From Paraburkholderia oxyphila NBRC 105797 (GTDB lineage: Bacteria; Pseudomonadota; Gammaproteobacteria; Burkholderiales; Burkholderiaceae), in contig NZ_BAYD01000088.1 of assembly GCF_000685075.1 (NCBI RefSeq), positions 1 to 43,498 on the forward strand: a stretch of DNA of 43,498 nt. The letters run 5' to 3'. The position numbers were made by a program, and so were the translations under genes. Below, one piece after another: positions 32,161 to 41,070 of the stretch; position 1 is the stretch's first letter, and the number at the start of each line of letters is the position of its first letter. The notes beneath the pieces were generated by a model. That model saw nothing but the letters and a program-made list of their open reading frames with translations. It did not search any database and was not told where the DNA came from.

Positions 32161-33510
32161 TCACGGCCCGTGCGGCGGCTGCGCGCCGGGCCGGTAGCCG
32201 TCGTCGAGCGTCTTCAGGAAGGCGATCACATCGTCAATGTCGCGCGCGTTCCAGACGGGCTTGTCACCGGGTTTGCTGGTCAGCGGCGCATCGATGGTGT
32301 CGACGTTGCGGCGCAAGGCCGGCGGCAAGTCGTCGAACTTCACGACCTGGCCGTGGGCGTCACGCGGATACCACTTCTCCGGGTTCGTATCGCGTTCGAC
32401 GTAGAAGCGCAGCGCGTCGCGCAACGTATGGAAGCGGCCATTGTGGAAGAACACCTGGCGCGTCGCCACATTGCGCAGCGTGGGCGTCTTGAAGAGGCCG
32501 CACATCGTCTGGTCCTTGGTGAGGTCGTGGCGCAACGGCCCGCATAGCCCCTCGTCGTAGTACGCCGGATCGCGATTGACCCGCAGCTCGGGATTGCGCG
32601 GCACGCCGAGCGCCTCGAACTGGAAATCGGTGAAGAGCGGATGCGCGCCGTTCGCGCCGGGCTGGTCGATATGGCAGGACGCGCAATTGCCGCCGTTCGG
32701 ATCGTCGAAGAGCTTCTTGCCGCGCCGCTCGCTCGCGGTGAGTTGCGCCTTGCCGTCGAGGTAATAATCGAACTTGCTCGTGTACGGGTGAAAGTCGGGC
32801 TCTTCGAGCTCGTAACGCTCGATTGCCGTCATTGCCTCGCGCAACGCCACTTGCGGCGAGTCGAATACCGTCTCGCCGAAGACCTGCTTGAAGCGTGCCG
32901 CGTACGGTGCGCCCGCAAGCTTCGTGACAACCGAAGCCGCGTCGCGGTTCGCCATCTCGCCGGGATTGAAGAGCGGAAACGTGGCCTGGTCGCGCAGGCG
33001 GTTAAAGCGCCCGTCCCAGCCGAAACCGCCCGCGGGCGAGTTGTCGTCCTCGAAGCGCTCGCCGAGGCTGGCCGCCTGCACATGCGTCCAGATGGGCGTG
33101 CGGTCGAGCACGTAGCGCAGCGTCGGCACGGCGCGTGTGCCCTGCGAACGCAGATCGGCGCCGCCGAGCTGCGCGGCGAGGCCGTTCGGCGGCCCGTAGG
33201 CATGCGCGGGGCTGTGGCAGCTCGCGCACGACATGCGCCCCGAGGCCGAGAGCGACGGATCGTAGAACAGCAGCTTGCCGAGCGCAGCCGTGTCGCTGAA
33301 GACGGGCTTTGCCGCGGTCTGCGGGGCCGCCGCCGGAGAGGGGATGCGCGTGGCCTGCGCCTCGGCCATCTGCGGCGCGCTCGATGCCACGATGGCCATG
33401 CCGGCCGCTACCGCCGCCATAGCGGCGCGAGCGGGTATGGAGCGCGCAGCCTTGACGACGCGGCGCGCCGCCCGGGTCGCGGCCCCGGTCACGAAACAAC
33501 GGTCGGTCAT
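32161..33510 (-). CDS. Di-haem cytochrome-c peroxidase/MauG-like protein
   Basis: This 449-residue secreted protein has two c-type haem sites, C95-x2-C98-H99 and C276-x2-C279-H280, in the arrangement of bacterial di-haem peroxidases and MauG-like proteins. Residues 1-51 are a long signal-like N-terminus with an A-rich hydrophobic core. It contains the family stretch T-P-T-L-R-N-V near the second half. It starts 4 bp after the stop of the phosphoesterase gene on the same strand, so the two are co-transcribed. It probably reduces peroxides or oxidises a partner in the periplasm; the partner is unknown. Confidence 0.92.
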   Translation of the reverse strand: MTDRCFVTGAATRAARRVVKAARSIPARAAMAAVAAGMAIVASSAPQMAEAQATRIPSPAAAPQTAAKPVFSDTAALGKLLFYDPSLSASGRMSCASCHSPAHAYGPPNGLAAQLGGADLRSQGTRAVPTLRYVLDRTPIWTHVQAASLGERFEDDNSPAGGFGWDGRFNRLRDQATFPLFNPGEMANRDAASVVTKLAGAPYAARFKQVFGETVFDSPQVALREAMTAIERYELEEPDFHPYTSKFDYYLDGKAQLTASERRGKKLFDDPNGGNCASCHIDQPGANGAHPLFTDFQFEALGVPRNPELRVNRDPAYYDEGLCGPLRHDLTKDQTMCGLFKTPTLRNVATRQVFFHNGRFHTLRDALRFYVERDTNPEKWYPRDAHGQVVKFDDLPPALRRNVDTIDAPLTSKPGDKPVWNARDIDDVIAFLKTLDDGYRPGAQPPHGP

Positions 33511-33514
33511 AGGC

Positions 33515-34801
33515 TTACAGGTTCGTGAAGATGTCGTTGCCGAAGCCCACGAGCCCGGTCTGCCCCGCATAGCCGAGATGACTGAGGCCGAAGATGTCCT
33601 CGATGCTCTTGAGCATCGAGTAGTGGTTGTACGGCACCGTCGAGACCGTGCCCGGCTTGATGAACCTCGAGATCATCACGGCGCCCGTCTGGTCCCCGCC
33701 GTAGTTCGACTTCGCCAGGACGAGCGAGATGTCGCCGAGCGCTGCCGGCAGACCCGGAATCGCGCTGGCCGACACCGAGCCGTATGCCTGCGACTGCGGG
33801 AACGCCGCGAGGTTAGGCCCCGGCTGTTCGCTGCAGCAGGTGTCGCCCGCATAGGTCAGCGTCAGCGTGGCCGGCTTCGTGCTCGTGTTCAGCGTCTGAC
33901 TCGCGTAGCTGCTCTCATCGAAATTGATGATCAGGAGTCCGTCCTGCTTGAACGCAGGCGAGGCCGTGATAATGGGCACCCACTTTTGCAGGAACGCGTT
34001 GGCGCTCGTGAGGCCGCCCGGCTGGCCGTTCACGCACGGCGAGTCGTGGCCGTCGTCGCACAGGTTCGGCGTGATGAAGTTGAAGTTGGCCGTGGTCGCG
34101 ATCAATTGCAGATCGTTTTGCAGATGGTTCAGGTTCACCACGTTCGTCCCGCAGTCGGACGAGTCGATGATCGAGTGGAAGTACATGAACGGATTGTGGC
34201 GCGTCGCGTACTGGTCGCCCTCCGGCACGGCCGCGCTCGGCGCTTCGGCGCGCTGCGTCTGATCCGCGGTGTTCAGGGCCGGGTGGCCGCAGGTGGCGGC
34301 TTCGCGCGCCGGGTCGTTGCCCATGTCCTCCGCGTAGCCCTTCCACGTGTAGCCCGCCGCCTTCAACTGATCGGGCAGTGTCTTGATGCTCGCCGGGAAC
34401 ACGCAGCCCGTGCCGATCGCCTGACCATCGGAGGTCATCCCGGTCAGGTTGTAGTCCTCATAGTCCGAGCAGTCGTTATCGGTTTGCGGCGTGGGCGCCT
34501 GGCCGCTCACCATGGCGATGTAGTTGTCGAGGCTCACGTGGCCCGTGCCGTAGTAGTTCTGCACGACCGCCCCCTGCGAAGCCAGGGTCTGGGACAGATA
34601 CGGCGCCTTCGAGCTGGAGCCGAAGGTGCTCGCGTAGTTCTCGTTTTCGAGCGTGATGACGAATACGTGGCGGATTTGCTGCTGGCCGGTCGCGGCCGGC
34701 GTTGAGGAGGAACCGCAGGCGCTCACGAAGAGCGCCGCGAAAAGCGCAGCAAAAACGGACGCGTAAAGCGCCCAGAGCTTGCCCCGGAAACGTAAAGCCA
34801 T
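33515..34801 (-). CDS. Lipoprotein phosphoesterase (phospholipase C/acid phosphatase family)
   Basis: This 428-residue protein belongs to the PF04185-type phosphoesterase family (phospholipase C, AcpA). It begins with a signal peptide whose lipobox V-S-A-C ends at Cys29. The metal-site segment V-F-V-I-T-L-E-N-E-N-Y lies just after, the central part has F-M-Y-F-H-S-I-I-D-S, and later I-I-N-F-D-E-S and Y-N-H-Y-S-M-L-K-S-I-E-D match the family's second half. GAGG precedes ATG 34801. It is expected to be in the periplasm or attached to the outer membrane and to hydrolyse phosphomono- or diesters. It is followed directly by the peroxidase gene. Confidence 0.92.
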   Translation of the reverse strand: MALRFRGKLWALYASVFAALFAALFVSACGSSSTPAATGQQQIRHVFVITLENENYASTFGSSSKAPYLSQTLASQGAVVQNYYGTGHVSLDNYIAMVSGQAPTPQTDNDCSDYEDYNLTGMTSDGQAIGTGCVFPASIKTLPDQLKAAGYTWKGYAEDMGNDPAREAATCGHPALNTADQTQRAEAPSAAVPEGDQYATRHNPFMYFHSIIDSSDCGTNVVNLNHLQNDLQLIATTANFNFITPNLCDDGHDSPCVNGQPGGLTSANAFLQKWVPIITASPAFKQDGLLIINFDESSYASQTLNTSTKPATLTLTYAGDTCCSEQPGPNLAAFPQSQAYGSVSASAIPGLPAALGDISLVLAKSNYGGDQTGAVMISRFIKPGTVSTVPYNHYSMLKSIEDIFGLSHLGYAGQTGLVGFGNDIFTNL

Positions 34802-35122
34802 GGATGTCCTCTGTTTTGTGGAGTTGTTGTGGGATTCTTTGTGAGCACGCGCTGCATGCACGTGGTTTGGAGCCGCGAAGATTAGGCAGCGTATGTGACG
34901 AACGCGTGAAAAACGATGCTGATCTCCCGTTAAAACGCCTGCATCGTCCAAATGAACTATGTGCGCGCACACAACCGCATGGCCTGACCAGCGCCCTCCA
35001 GAGATGGACGGCATGTGAGCGCCGTTATGTGCGCATGCGTGGCGGCTGGCTGGGTTTTCCGCCGGTGTCACGCCGAGGGGCTATCATGTGCGTTCGAACT
35101 GTAGATGGAACGAACGAATCAC
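34802..35122. other. Divergent promoter region (phosphoesterase / NYN gene)
   Basis: No gene is supported. A perfect 12-bp palindrome, TGTGCGCGCACA, lies at 34960-34971, and ATGTGCG recurs at two further places toward 35090. I see no clear Pho box or -35/-10 pair. Confidence 0.45.
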
Positions 35123-36667
35123 ATGGCCTCCCCCCAGGAAAACGTCAGCATGGCGGTGTTCTGCGACTTCGAGAACGTCGCGCTCGGCGTGCGCGACGCG
35201 AAGATCGACCGCTTCGATATCAAGCCCGTGCTCGAGCGGCTCTTGCTCAAGGGCAGCATTGTCGTGAAGAAGGCCTATTGCGACTGGGACCGCTACAAGG
35301 GCTTCAAGGCGTCGATGCACGAAGCGAGCTTCGAGCTCATCGAGATTCCGCACGTGCGCCAGTCGGGCAAGAATTCCGCCGACATCCGCCTCGTCGTGGA
35401 CGCGCTCGACCTCTGCTATACGAAGTCGCACGTGGACACCTTCGTGATCGTGAGCGGCGACTCCGACTTCTCGCCGCTCGTCTCCAAGCTGCGCGAAAAC
35501 GCCAAGAAGGTGATCGGCGTGGGCGTGAAGCATTCGACCTCGGACCTGCTCGTCGCGAACTGCGACGAGTTCATCTTCTACGACGACCTCGTGCGCGAGC
35601 TCGCGCGCGAGCAAAAGGAGCGCGCCAGGGCCCGCGGCGAAAGCGGCGCGAACGCGAAGCGCCAGGCCGGCGACGATCGGCGCAACACCGCCGAAAGCGC
35701 CGCCGAGAACGCCGAGGAGCGCGGCGAGGAACGCAAGTCCAAGGCGATCACGCTAGTGGTCGAGACGCTCGACGCGCTCGGCTACGAACGCGGCGACAGC
35801 GGCAAGATCTGGGCCTCGGTGCTCAAGAGCGCCATCAAGCGGCGGCGGCCCGATTTCAACGAGGCGCGCTACGGCTTCCGCGCATTCGGCAACCTGCTCG
35901 ACGAAGCGCAGGCGCGCGGCCTGCTCGAAGTGGGCCGCGACGAGAAGTCGGGCACCTACGTGACGCGCACGAGCCAGCCGGCGAGCACGGCGAGCGCGAG
36001 CCCGGCCGAAGAAGCCCCGGCGCCGCGTGCGGACGAGTCGCGCTCGCGACGCAAGGGCCGGCGCGGTGGCCGCGGCGCGGCTGCGGCGGGCGAGAATGGG
36101 CACGAGCAGGCGCGCGAAGCGAGCGACACGCGCGAAACACGCGAAATGCAGGAAACGGCCGAGGCGCATGTGTCGTTCGAATTCGAGCACACGCGCGAGT
36201 CCGAGGCCAGCGCGGCGATGTCGAACGGCGACCTCTTCACCGAGGCCGCCGAGAAGCAATCGCATGGCGCGCACGCACGCGAGCGCGCGCGTGAACACGC
36301 GCACGGGCACGACGACGCGCGGCACGCAGACGACATGCCGCTCTTCGGACAGCCGCCGGGCGGCGCGCAAGAAAGCACGGCCGTCGAGACGCCAGCCGCG
36401 GCACGTCAAGCGCCTGATGCCCCTGAGGCAGCCGAAGCGCCTGAAGCACCACGGCGCGCACGCAAGACCGCATCGCGCAAGAGCACCGCGCGCAAGAAGG
36501 CCGCCCAGCCGGCAGCGCAGGAAGCCGATGCGGAGCCGCGCGAGGTGACGGAGCAGCCCGCGCCCGAAGCCGACGCGGACCACGAGCCCGCCAGGAAGAA
36601 AGCAAAAGCGCCGAAGAAGTCAACGGCGCGTGCACGCCGCCCGCGCAAGGCGGCTGAGGAAAGCTGA
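35123..36667 (+). CDS. NYN-LOTUS protein with long basic low-complexity tail
   Basis: This is a 514-residue protein. Residues 8-160 form a NYN (PIN-like, LabA/DUF88) domain with acidic residues D15 (F-C-D-F-E-N), D87 (K-N-S-A-D-I) and D113/D115 (S-G-D-S-D-F), the metal-binding set of RNA nucleases. Residues about 205-280 form an OST-HTH/LOTUS domain, an RNA-binding winged helix. The tail (280-514) is Ala/Glu/Arg-rich and ends in a Lys/Ala/Arg-rich stretch like histone H1. Start 35123 is preferred; ATG 35105 is the alternative. RNA processing or RNA-binding regulation is expected; the target is unknown. Confidence 0.88.
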   Translation: MASPQENVSMAVFCDFENVALGVRDAKIDRFDIKPVLERLLLKGSIVVKKAYCDWDRYKGFKASMHEASFELIEIPHVRQSGKNSADIRLVVDALDLCYTKSHVDTFVIVSGDSDFSPLVSKLRENAKKVIGVGVKHSTSDLLVANCDEFIFYDDLVRELAREQKERARARGESGANAKRQAGDDRRNTAESAAENAEERGEERKSKAITLVVETLDALGYERGDSGKIWASVLKSAIKRRRPDFNEARYGFRAFGNLLDEAQARGLLEVGRDEKSGTYVTRTSQPASTASASPAEEAPAPRADESRSRRKGRRGGRGAAAAGENGHEQAREASDTRETREMQETAEAHVSFEFEHTRESEASAAMSNGDLFTEAAEKQSHGAHARERAREHAHGHDDARHADDMPLFGQPPGGAQESTAVETPAAARQAPDAPEAAEAPEAPRRARKTASRKSTARKKAAQPAAQEADAEPREVTEQPAPEADADHEPARKKAKAPKKSTARARRPRKAAEES

Positions 36668-36731
36668 ACGCCGCGAACTCAGGTAGCAGGCAGCCTGAGA
36701 GGTAGCGTCAAAAGCGGCGCGTGAGGCGGCG

Positions 36732-37220
36732 TCAATCGTCGCCGAACGGGTTCGCAGGGCGCTTGCGCGGCGCCGGTTCAGTGGTGCTTTCCTTCCCGGA
36801 CGAAGGCGTACCGAATGGATCATCGCCCGCCTTCGAGGCGTCGGACGGCTTGACCTCGCCGAACGGATTCGCTGCCGGCGCGGGCTTGGGTTCACCGAAC
36901 GGATCAACGCTCGCCGGCGCGTGCGTCCCGCCAAACGGATCGTCAACTGGCGCGCGCGGCGCCTCGCTCTCCTCCTCGCCAGACGCCGCGAGGTTGTACT
37001 CCGCCTGCACCTGCGCGAGCACACCGGCGATGCTCGCCTCGAACCCCGCCGCGTTGCCGAAATTGCGCATCGTCCAGTTGCAGCCCGTGCGATCGGGGGT
37101 CTGCAGTTGTGGACGCGGCACGCCGATCTTCACGCCGTCGTCCACGACTTCCTGGAGCCGGTGAATCCGGCGCTTCACCTCCTCCTGCAGCCGCGACGCG
37201 TTGAGGGTCTTGCGCAGCAT
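36732..37220 (-). CDS. Conserved protein with (D/N)PFG repeats
   Basis: This is a 162-residue protein. Residues 1-85 are a compact, helical N-terminal region with C-N-W and M-R-N-F-G-N-A segments. The C-terminal half is a linear array of five D-P-F-G or N-P-F-G motifs spaced about 12-18 residues apart in a Pro/Ala/Glu/Ser-rich background, ending at N-P-F-G-D-D. AAGGAGGTG lies 5 nt before ATG 37220, one of the best ribosome binding sites in the window, so the gene is surely translated. It is convergent with the NYN gene. Function unknown; the motifs look like peptide docking sites. Confidence 0.75.
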   Translation of the reverse strand: MLRKTLNASRLQEEVKRRIHRLQEVVDDGVKIGVPRPQLQTPDRTGCNWTMRNFGNAAGFEASIAGVLAQVQAEYNLAASGEEESEAPRAPVDDPFGGTHAPASVDPFGEPKPAPAANPFGEVKPSDASKAGDDPFGTPSSGKESTTEPAPRKRPANPFGDD

Positions 37221-37341
37221 CGGGCACCTCCTTTTCCATGCTCGAATCGAAGAGCGAGTCTAGCGTACCGCGTAGCTCGAAGCGACACGATGCGAAGGCG
37301 TGATGCAAAGCCACGCGATGGCACCAGCGGCAGCCCACGCG

Positions 37342-38166
37342 TCACGGCTGCTGCACCTGCGGCACGAGCGGGCGGTTCATATGCGCGAGCGCGTCGCGCA
37401 TGGATTCACTCGGAATCACGATCTCCCCCGTAAACGGCGTGTCGAAATCGACGATCACATACACCGTCGACGAAATCGACACCGCACCCAGCACGATCAT
37501 CACCAAGGCGAGCGCGTTATGCGGCGCGATCAGGCCGAAGCTCAGGAAGATCAGCATGAGCCACAAGGTGAGCATCGCGAAGAAGGGCGGCGAGATGGTG
37601 GCGTGCGCCTCTTCGATCAGGCGCCAGCGCGCATCGCGCACGCGCCCGAACAGATCGGTCAGGCGCGCCGCGAGCGCGGCCTGATAGCGGTCACGCGGCT
37701 CGAAACGGCCGATCTGTTGGCCGACCGTATTGAGCAGCGCGCCGAGCGTCTCGCTTTCGATTTCGCCGTCGGTCGCGGGTTGCACGCGCGGATAGTAGTC
37801 GCCGGGCGGCGGGGTCTCCTGTGGCCACGTGGAGGCAACGGCCGCCGCGGTGTAGCTGCGCAGGGCGGCGCGCGCGGCGGCGGCATCGGGACCGTAGTCG
37901 CGCAGGCGATCGTCGAGCTGAATCAGGTCCGCCGAGTAGGCGCGCATGTCGTCGGTGGCCGTGTCGTAGCTCGTCTTCGCGGACGCGATCAGCAAGCTCA
38001 GCACCAGCGCCGCGAACGTCACGAGCATGCCGAGCACCAGTTGCACGAGCTGCACCGTTTCATGCTTGCGATGCTCTTCGGGCAGCAACGGCTTGAGCAG
38101 TAAGCCGAGCCCCGTGCCGCCCAGCAGCAGTACGAACACCAGCAGTGCGCTCTCGATTTCAGTCAT
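37342..38166 (-). CDS. DUF4239 membrane protein
   Basis: This 274-residue protein has two N-terminal hydrophobic helices (about 7-27 and 41-62), a central helical soluble part with L-I-Q-L-D-D-R-L-R-D-Y-G-P, and two C-terminal helices (about 192-240) before F-D-T-P-F-x-G. This pattern matches the DUF4239 family (bestrophin-like proteins of unknown function). ATG 38166 overlaps the antiporter stop (ATGA), so it is the last gene of the lut-antiporter transcript. A role beside ion transport is suggested only by its neighbour. Confidence 0.82.
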   Translation of the reverse strand: MTEIESALLVFVLLLGGTGLGLLLKPLLPEEHRKHETVQLVQLVLGMLVTFAALVLSLLIASAKTSYDTATDDMRAYSADLIQLDDRLRDYGPDAAAARAALRSYTAAAVASTWPQETPPPGDYYPRVQPATDGEIESETLGALLNTVGQQIGRFEPRDRYQAALAARLTDLFGRVRDARWRLIEEAHATISPPFFAMLTLWLMLIFLSFGLIAPHNALALVMIVLGAVSISSTVYVIVDFDTPFTGEIVIPSESMRDALAHMNRPLVPQVQQP

Positions 38167-40463
38167 GGCGCAGCACCACGCTGTGCTTCGTTTGCGGCGC
38201 TATCGGCGGTATCGGGAGTCTCGCCGCGTGCTGCCGCCGAGACGGGCGCCGCCGTGCCGTGCAATTCGGGCGTCGGCGCTACTTGCGTTGTCTGGGCGTT
38301 GATGTGAGCGTCCGCGCCAGTCTCAGCGAATATGTCCGGCTCGCCAGCATCCACCGCGTGCGCATCCGCACCTTTCCCTAGCAGCAAGTCCGGATGCGCG
38401 CGCGGCACCGCCCGCTTCCATGCCGCGTCCAGTTCGCGGCGGATCGAATCGTAAATCTCCTTCGAAATCGAGCGGTCCTCATACATCGCCACCACGCGCG
38501 CGCGTCCCTCGCGCAGCGCGTAGAGCAGCATCATGCGGCGCTCGAGCACGTCCGCACCGTTCCCGCCAAAGCAGCGCCGCACGTTGTCCAGCCCGCGCTC
38601 GGCCTTCTCGATGCGACTCTTGAGTATCGTGCGGAGCAATTTGGCCAACCGCTCGCCCAGCAGCGGCGTGAGACTCGCATCGGCGAATTCCAGCAGCTCG
38701 TGCAGCACCACGCGGCGGCACATCAGGAGTTCGAACTGATCGGCGAGCGCGTCCGCGTACGGCTGGTTGATATGCAGCCAGCGCGCCACGAAGCGCGCGA
38801 CGCGCAGCCCCGGCGTCTCGGCGAGTATCTTCGCCGCCGCGCGCTGGTAGCCGATGCGCCCGCTTTCGCGGGCGGCCTCGATCATCGCGTCGGTGTTGCG
38901 CATCATGGCGTCGAGATTGCGGATCGTGATGATGCCGCTGCCGTACCGGGGAATCAGGTCGCGCTCCTTGCTCGCGAGCGTGGCGAGCCCGATGGCAAGG
39001 CGCTCGCGCTCGGTGAGCGCCGCCTCGATATCGAAGGCCGTCGCGCTCAGGTCGATGCTGTGCCTGAAGCTGTTGCAGGCATCGTCGGCGATCGACTCGG
39101 GTATGCGGAAGGTGCGCGCCGCCAGATGCACCTGCTCGGACACGCCCAGCGAAGACAGCCGCACCGCCTGCTGCTGCAGCGCTTCCTCCTGCGGCGAAAG
39201 CAGATCGAGCTTGAGCCGCTTGATGAGCAGCTTGAGCGACGAGCCGTTCACGATCAGGCTCACGAGCACGAAGCCGGTGGCGAGGATGGCCACGAAGCGG
39301 CGCGTGGTCTCGGGCAACGCCTCGTTGCGCGCGAGGCCGAGCGCGAGCACGAGCGTGACCGCGCCGCGCAGCCCGCCCCATGCGATCACGAGCTTGTACG
39401 CGGCGCTTACGGGCTCGGTGAGCTTCAGGCGGCTCAAGAGCGGCAGCATGCCGAACGCCACGACGAGGCGTGCCACCAGCGCCGTCACCACCACGACCAC
39501 AAGCGCGATGAGATCGAGCCAGTGCGCGTCGCGCAGCGTGGCCGGAATCTGCATGGCCGCGAGCAAGAAGATGGCCGCGCCCGCCATGGCCGCCACCTGC
39601 TCCCAGATCAGCTGCAGATGCTGCCAGTTCACGGGTGAAAGCCGCGTGCGGCCAAGCCCGCTGATGACGAGCCCCGCCGCCACCACCGCGACCACGCCGG
39701 AGACATGGAGCGTTTGATCGGCGAACAGATAGAGCGGATACGGCAGCGCAAAACTCAGCGAGATCTCGGCCTTGCCCTCTCCGCCGAGCGCCGGCAGCAG
39801 ATACGCGAACGCGCGCCCGGCCAGCGCGCCCACCGCCAGGCCGCCGAGCAATTCGATGGCGAGCGTGCGCAGCGCGGCGCCGCCCGTTGCGGCGGCGGTG
39901 TCGCCGGTGATAGCGGCGATCAGCACGGTCGCAATGGCGATGGCGGCCGCGTCGTTGAGCAGGCTCTCGCCTTCCACGAGGCGCACGAGACGCTCGGGCG
40001 CGCCCACTTCGCGGAACACGGCGAGCACGGCGGAGGGGTCCGTGGTCGCGATCATCGCGCCCAGCAGCAGGCCATCGGTGAGCGGGCCAAGGCCGGTCAG
40101 GCCGATCGCGCCCCCCACCATCGCCGTGGCAACGAAGACAGCCACTACGGCAAGCAGCAGAATGGGCGCGGCGTCGCCGAGCATTTCGCGCACGTTCACG
40201 CTCAGCGCGGCCTGAAACAGCAAGAGTGGCAGGAAGATCCACAAATAGGCTTCGGGCGGCAAGCGCGGCGCGAGCGCCGGCGTGAAGACGCTAGTGGCCA
40301 GTTGCGGCCAGGCCTCGCCACTCACGAGATAGATGCCGCCAAGCGCGAAGCCCCAAGCGGCCAGCAGCACCGATTCGGAGAGCGCGAAGCGCAGGCTCAC
40401 GGCCTGCACCACGGCGATGCTCGCCAGCAAAAAGCCGCTCAGGAGTAGAACGTGGATGATCAT
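38163..40463 (-). CDS. CPA1-family Na+/H+ antiporter
   Basis: This 766-residue protein has a membrane domain of about 12 helices (residues 1-410) and a large cytoplasmic domain (about 420-700) followed by a low-complexity tail. The ion-binding helix shows A-T-T-D-P-S-A-V and G-E-S-L-L-N-D-A-A-A-I, the Asp and Asn-Asp signatures of sodium/proton antiporters of the CPA1 (NhaP/SOS1-like) type. It starts 20 bp after lutC, so it is co-transcribed. Ion selectivity (Na+, K+ or both) is not readable from sequence. Confidence 0.92.
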   Translation of the reverse strand: MIIHVLLLSGFLLASIAVVQAVSLRFALSESVLLAAWGFALGGIYLVSGEAWPQLATSVFTPALAPRLPPEAYLWIFLPLLLFQAALSVNVREMLGDAAPILLLAVVAVFVATAMVGGAIGLTGLGPLTDGLLLGAMIATTDPSAVLAVFREVGAPERLVRLVEGESLLNDAAAIAIATVLIAAITGDTAAATGGAALRTLAIELLGGLAVGALAGRAFAYLLPALGGEGKAEISLSFALPYPLYLFADQTLHVSGVVAVVAAGLVISGLGRTRLSPVNWQHLQLIWEQVAAMAGAAIFLLAAMQIPATLRDAHWLDLIALVVVVVTALVARLVVAFGMLPLLSRLKLTEPVSAAYKLVIAWGGLRGAVTLVLALGLARNEALPETTRRFVAILATGFVLVSLIVNGSSLKLLIKRLKLDLLSPQEEALQQQAVRLSSLGVSEQVHLAARTFRIPESIADDACNSFRHSIDLSATAFDIEAALTERERLAIGLATLASKERDLIPRYGSGIITIRNLDAMMRNTDAMIEAARESGRIGYQRAAAKILAETPGLRVARFVARWLHINQPYADALADQFELLMCRRVVLHELLEFADASLTPLLGERLAKLLRTILKSRIEKAERGLDNVRRCFGGNGADVLERRMMLLYALREGRARVVAMYEDRSISKEIYDSIRRELDAAWKRAVPRAHPDLLLGKGADAHAVDAGEPDIFAETGADAHINAQTTQVAPTPELHGTAAPVSAAARGETPDTADSAANEAQRGAAP

Positions 40464-40482
40464 TGTTATCCGCGCGACGATT

Positions 40483-41070
40483 TCAGCGCGCCGCCATCCA
40501 TACCACGGTCAGCGATCTCACCCCTTGCGCGCCCTGTATGAGCACGCCCTCGATATCGGCCGTCGCGGAGGGCCCCGTCACCAGCGCCGCATAGCGCGCG
40601 CCGCGAAAATCGTCGCGCCGGTAGGCATCCTGAAGACCCGCCACGAGTTCGCCCGGATCGAGCAGCACGTAGAGATGCTGCACGAGGTAGCCCAGCGCAT
40701 TCACCACGTACTCGCGCTCGGAAAGCCACACCGAGCCCGTTTCCGCCACGCCGAAGCGCGCCCGCACGACGCCCACCTCCACGTCTTCGAGCGACACGGG
40801 CGGCGTGGCCGTGTCGAGCGCACGCGTGCCCTGCACCTCGGGGGCCGCCGACGCGATCGAGGCCTGCGCGCCGAAGCGCTCGCGTATCAGCGCGAGCACG
40901 GCCTCGCCCGATTCGGCCTGCTCCTCTTTCCCGCCCATCAGCGCGAGTGCGGCGCCAAAGCGCGCACGCAAGTCGCCGGGCGGCGTGTCGAACAGGGGCA
41001 CCTCCGGCAGCGCCTCGGCTGCGGGCTGCGCGGCGCGCACGCGCGCGAGGAACGCTTCACGACTCGCCAT
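40483..41070 (-). CDS. lutC: LUD-domain protein, L-lactate utilization subunit C
   Basis: This is a 195-residue LUD-domain protein. The C-terminal half includes R-F-G-V-A-E-T-G-S-V-W-L and a final V-T-G-P-S-A-T-A-D-I-E, typical of LutC (YkgG). GGAGG precedes ATG 41070. The start lies inside the last codons of lutB (14-bp overlap), so translation is coupled. LutABC oxidises L-lactate to pyruvate using iron-sulfur proteins. The identification rests on gene order plus motifs. Confidence 0.92.
   Translation of the reverse strand: MASREAFLARVRAAQPAAEALPEVPLFDTPPGDLRARFGAALALMGGKEEQAESGEAVLALIRERFGAQASIASAAPEVQGTRALDTATPPVSLEDVEVGVVRARFGVAETGSVWLSEREYVVNALGYLVQHLYVLLDPGELVAGLQDAYRRDDFRGARYAALVTGPSATADIEGVLIQGAQGVRSLTVVWMAAR

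Noticed and set aside
33275..34705. Plus-strand frame opposite the phosphoesterase and peroxidase start
   Set aside because: Arg- and Val-rich antisense product without a family; the minus-strand genes have signal peptides and haem or phosphoesterase motifs.
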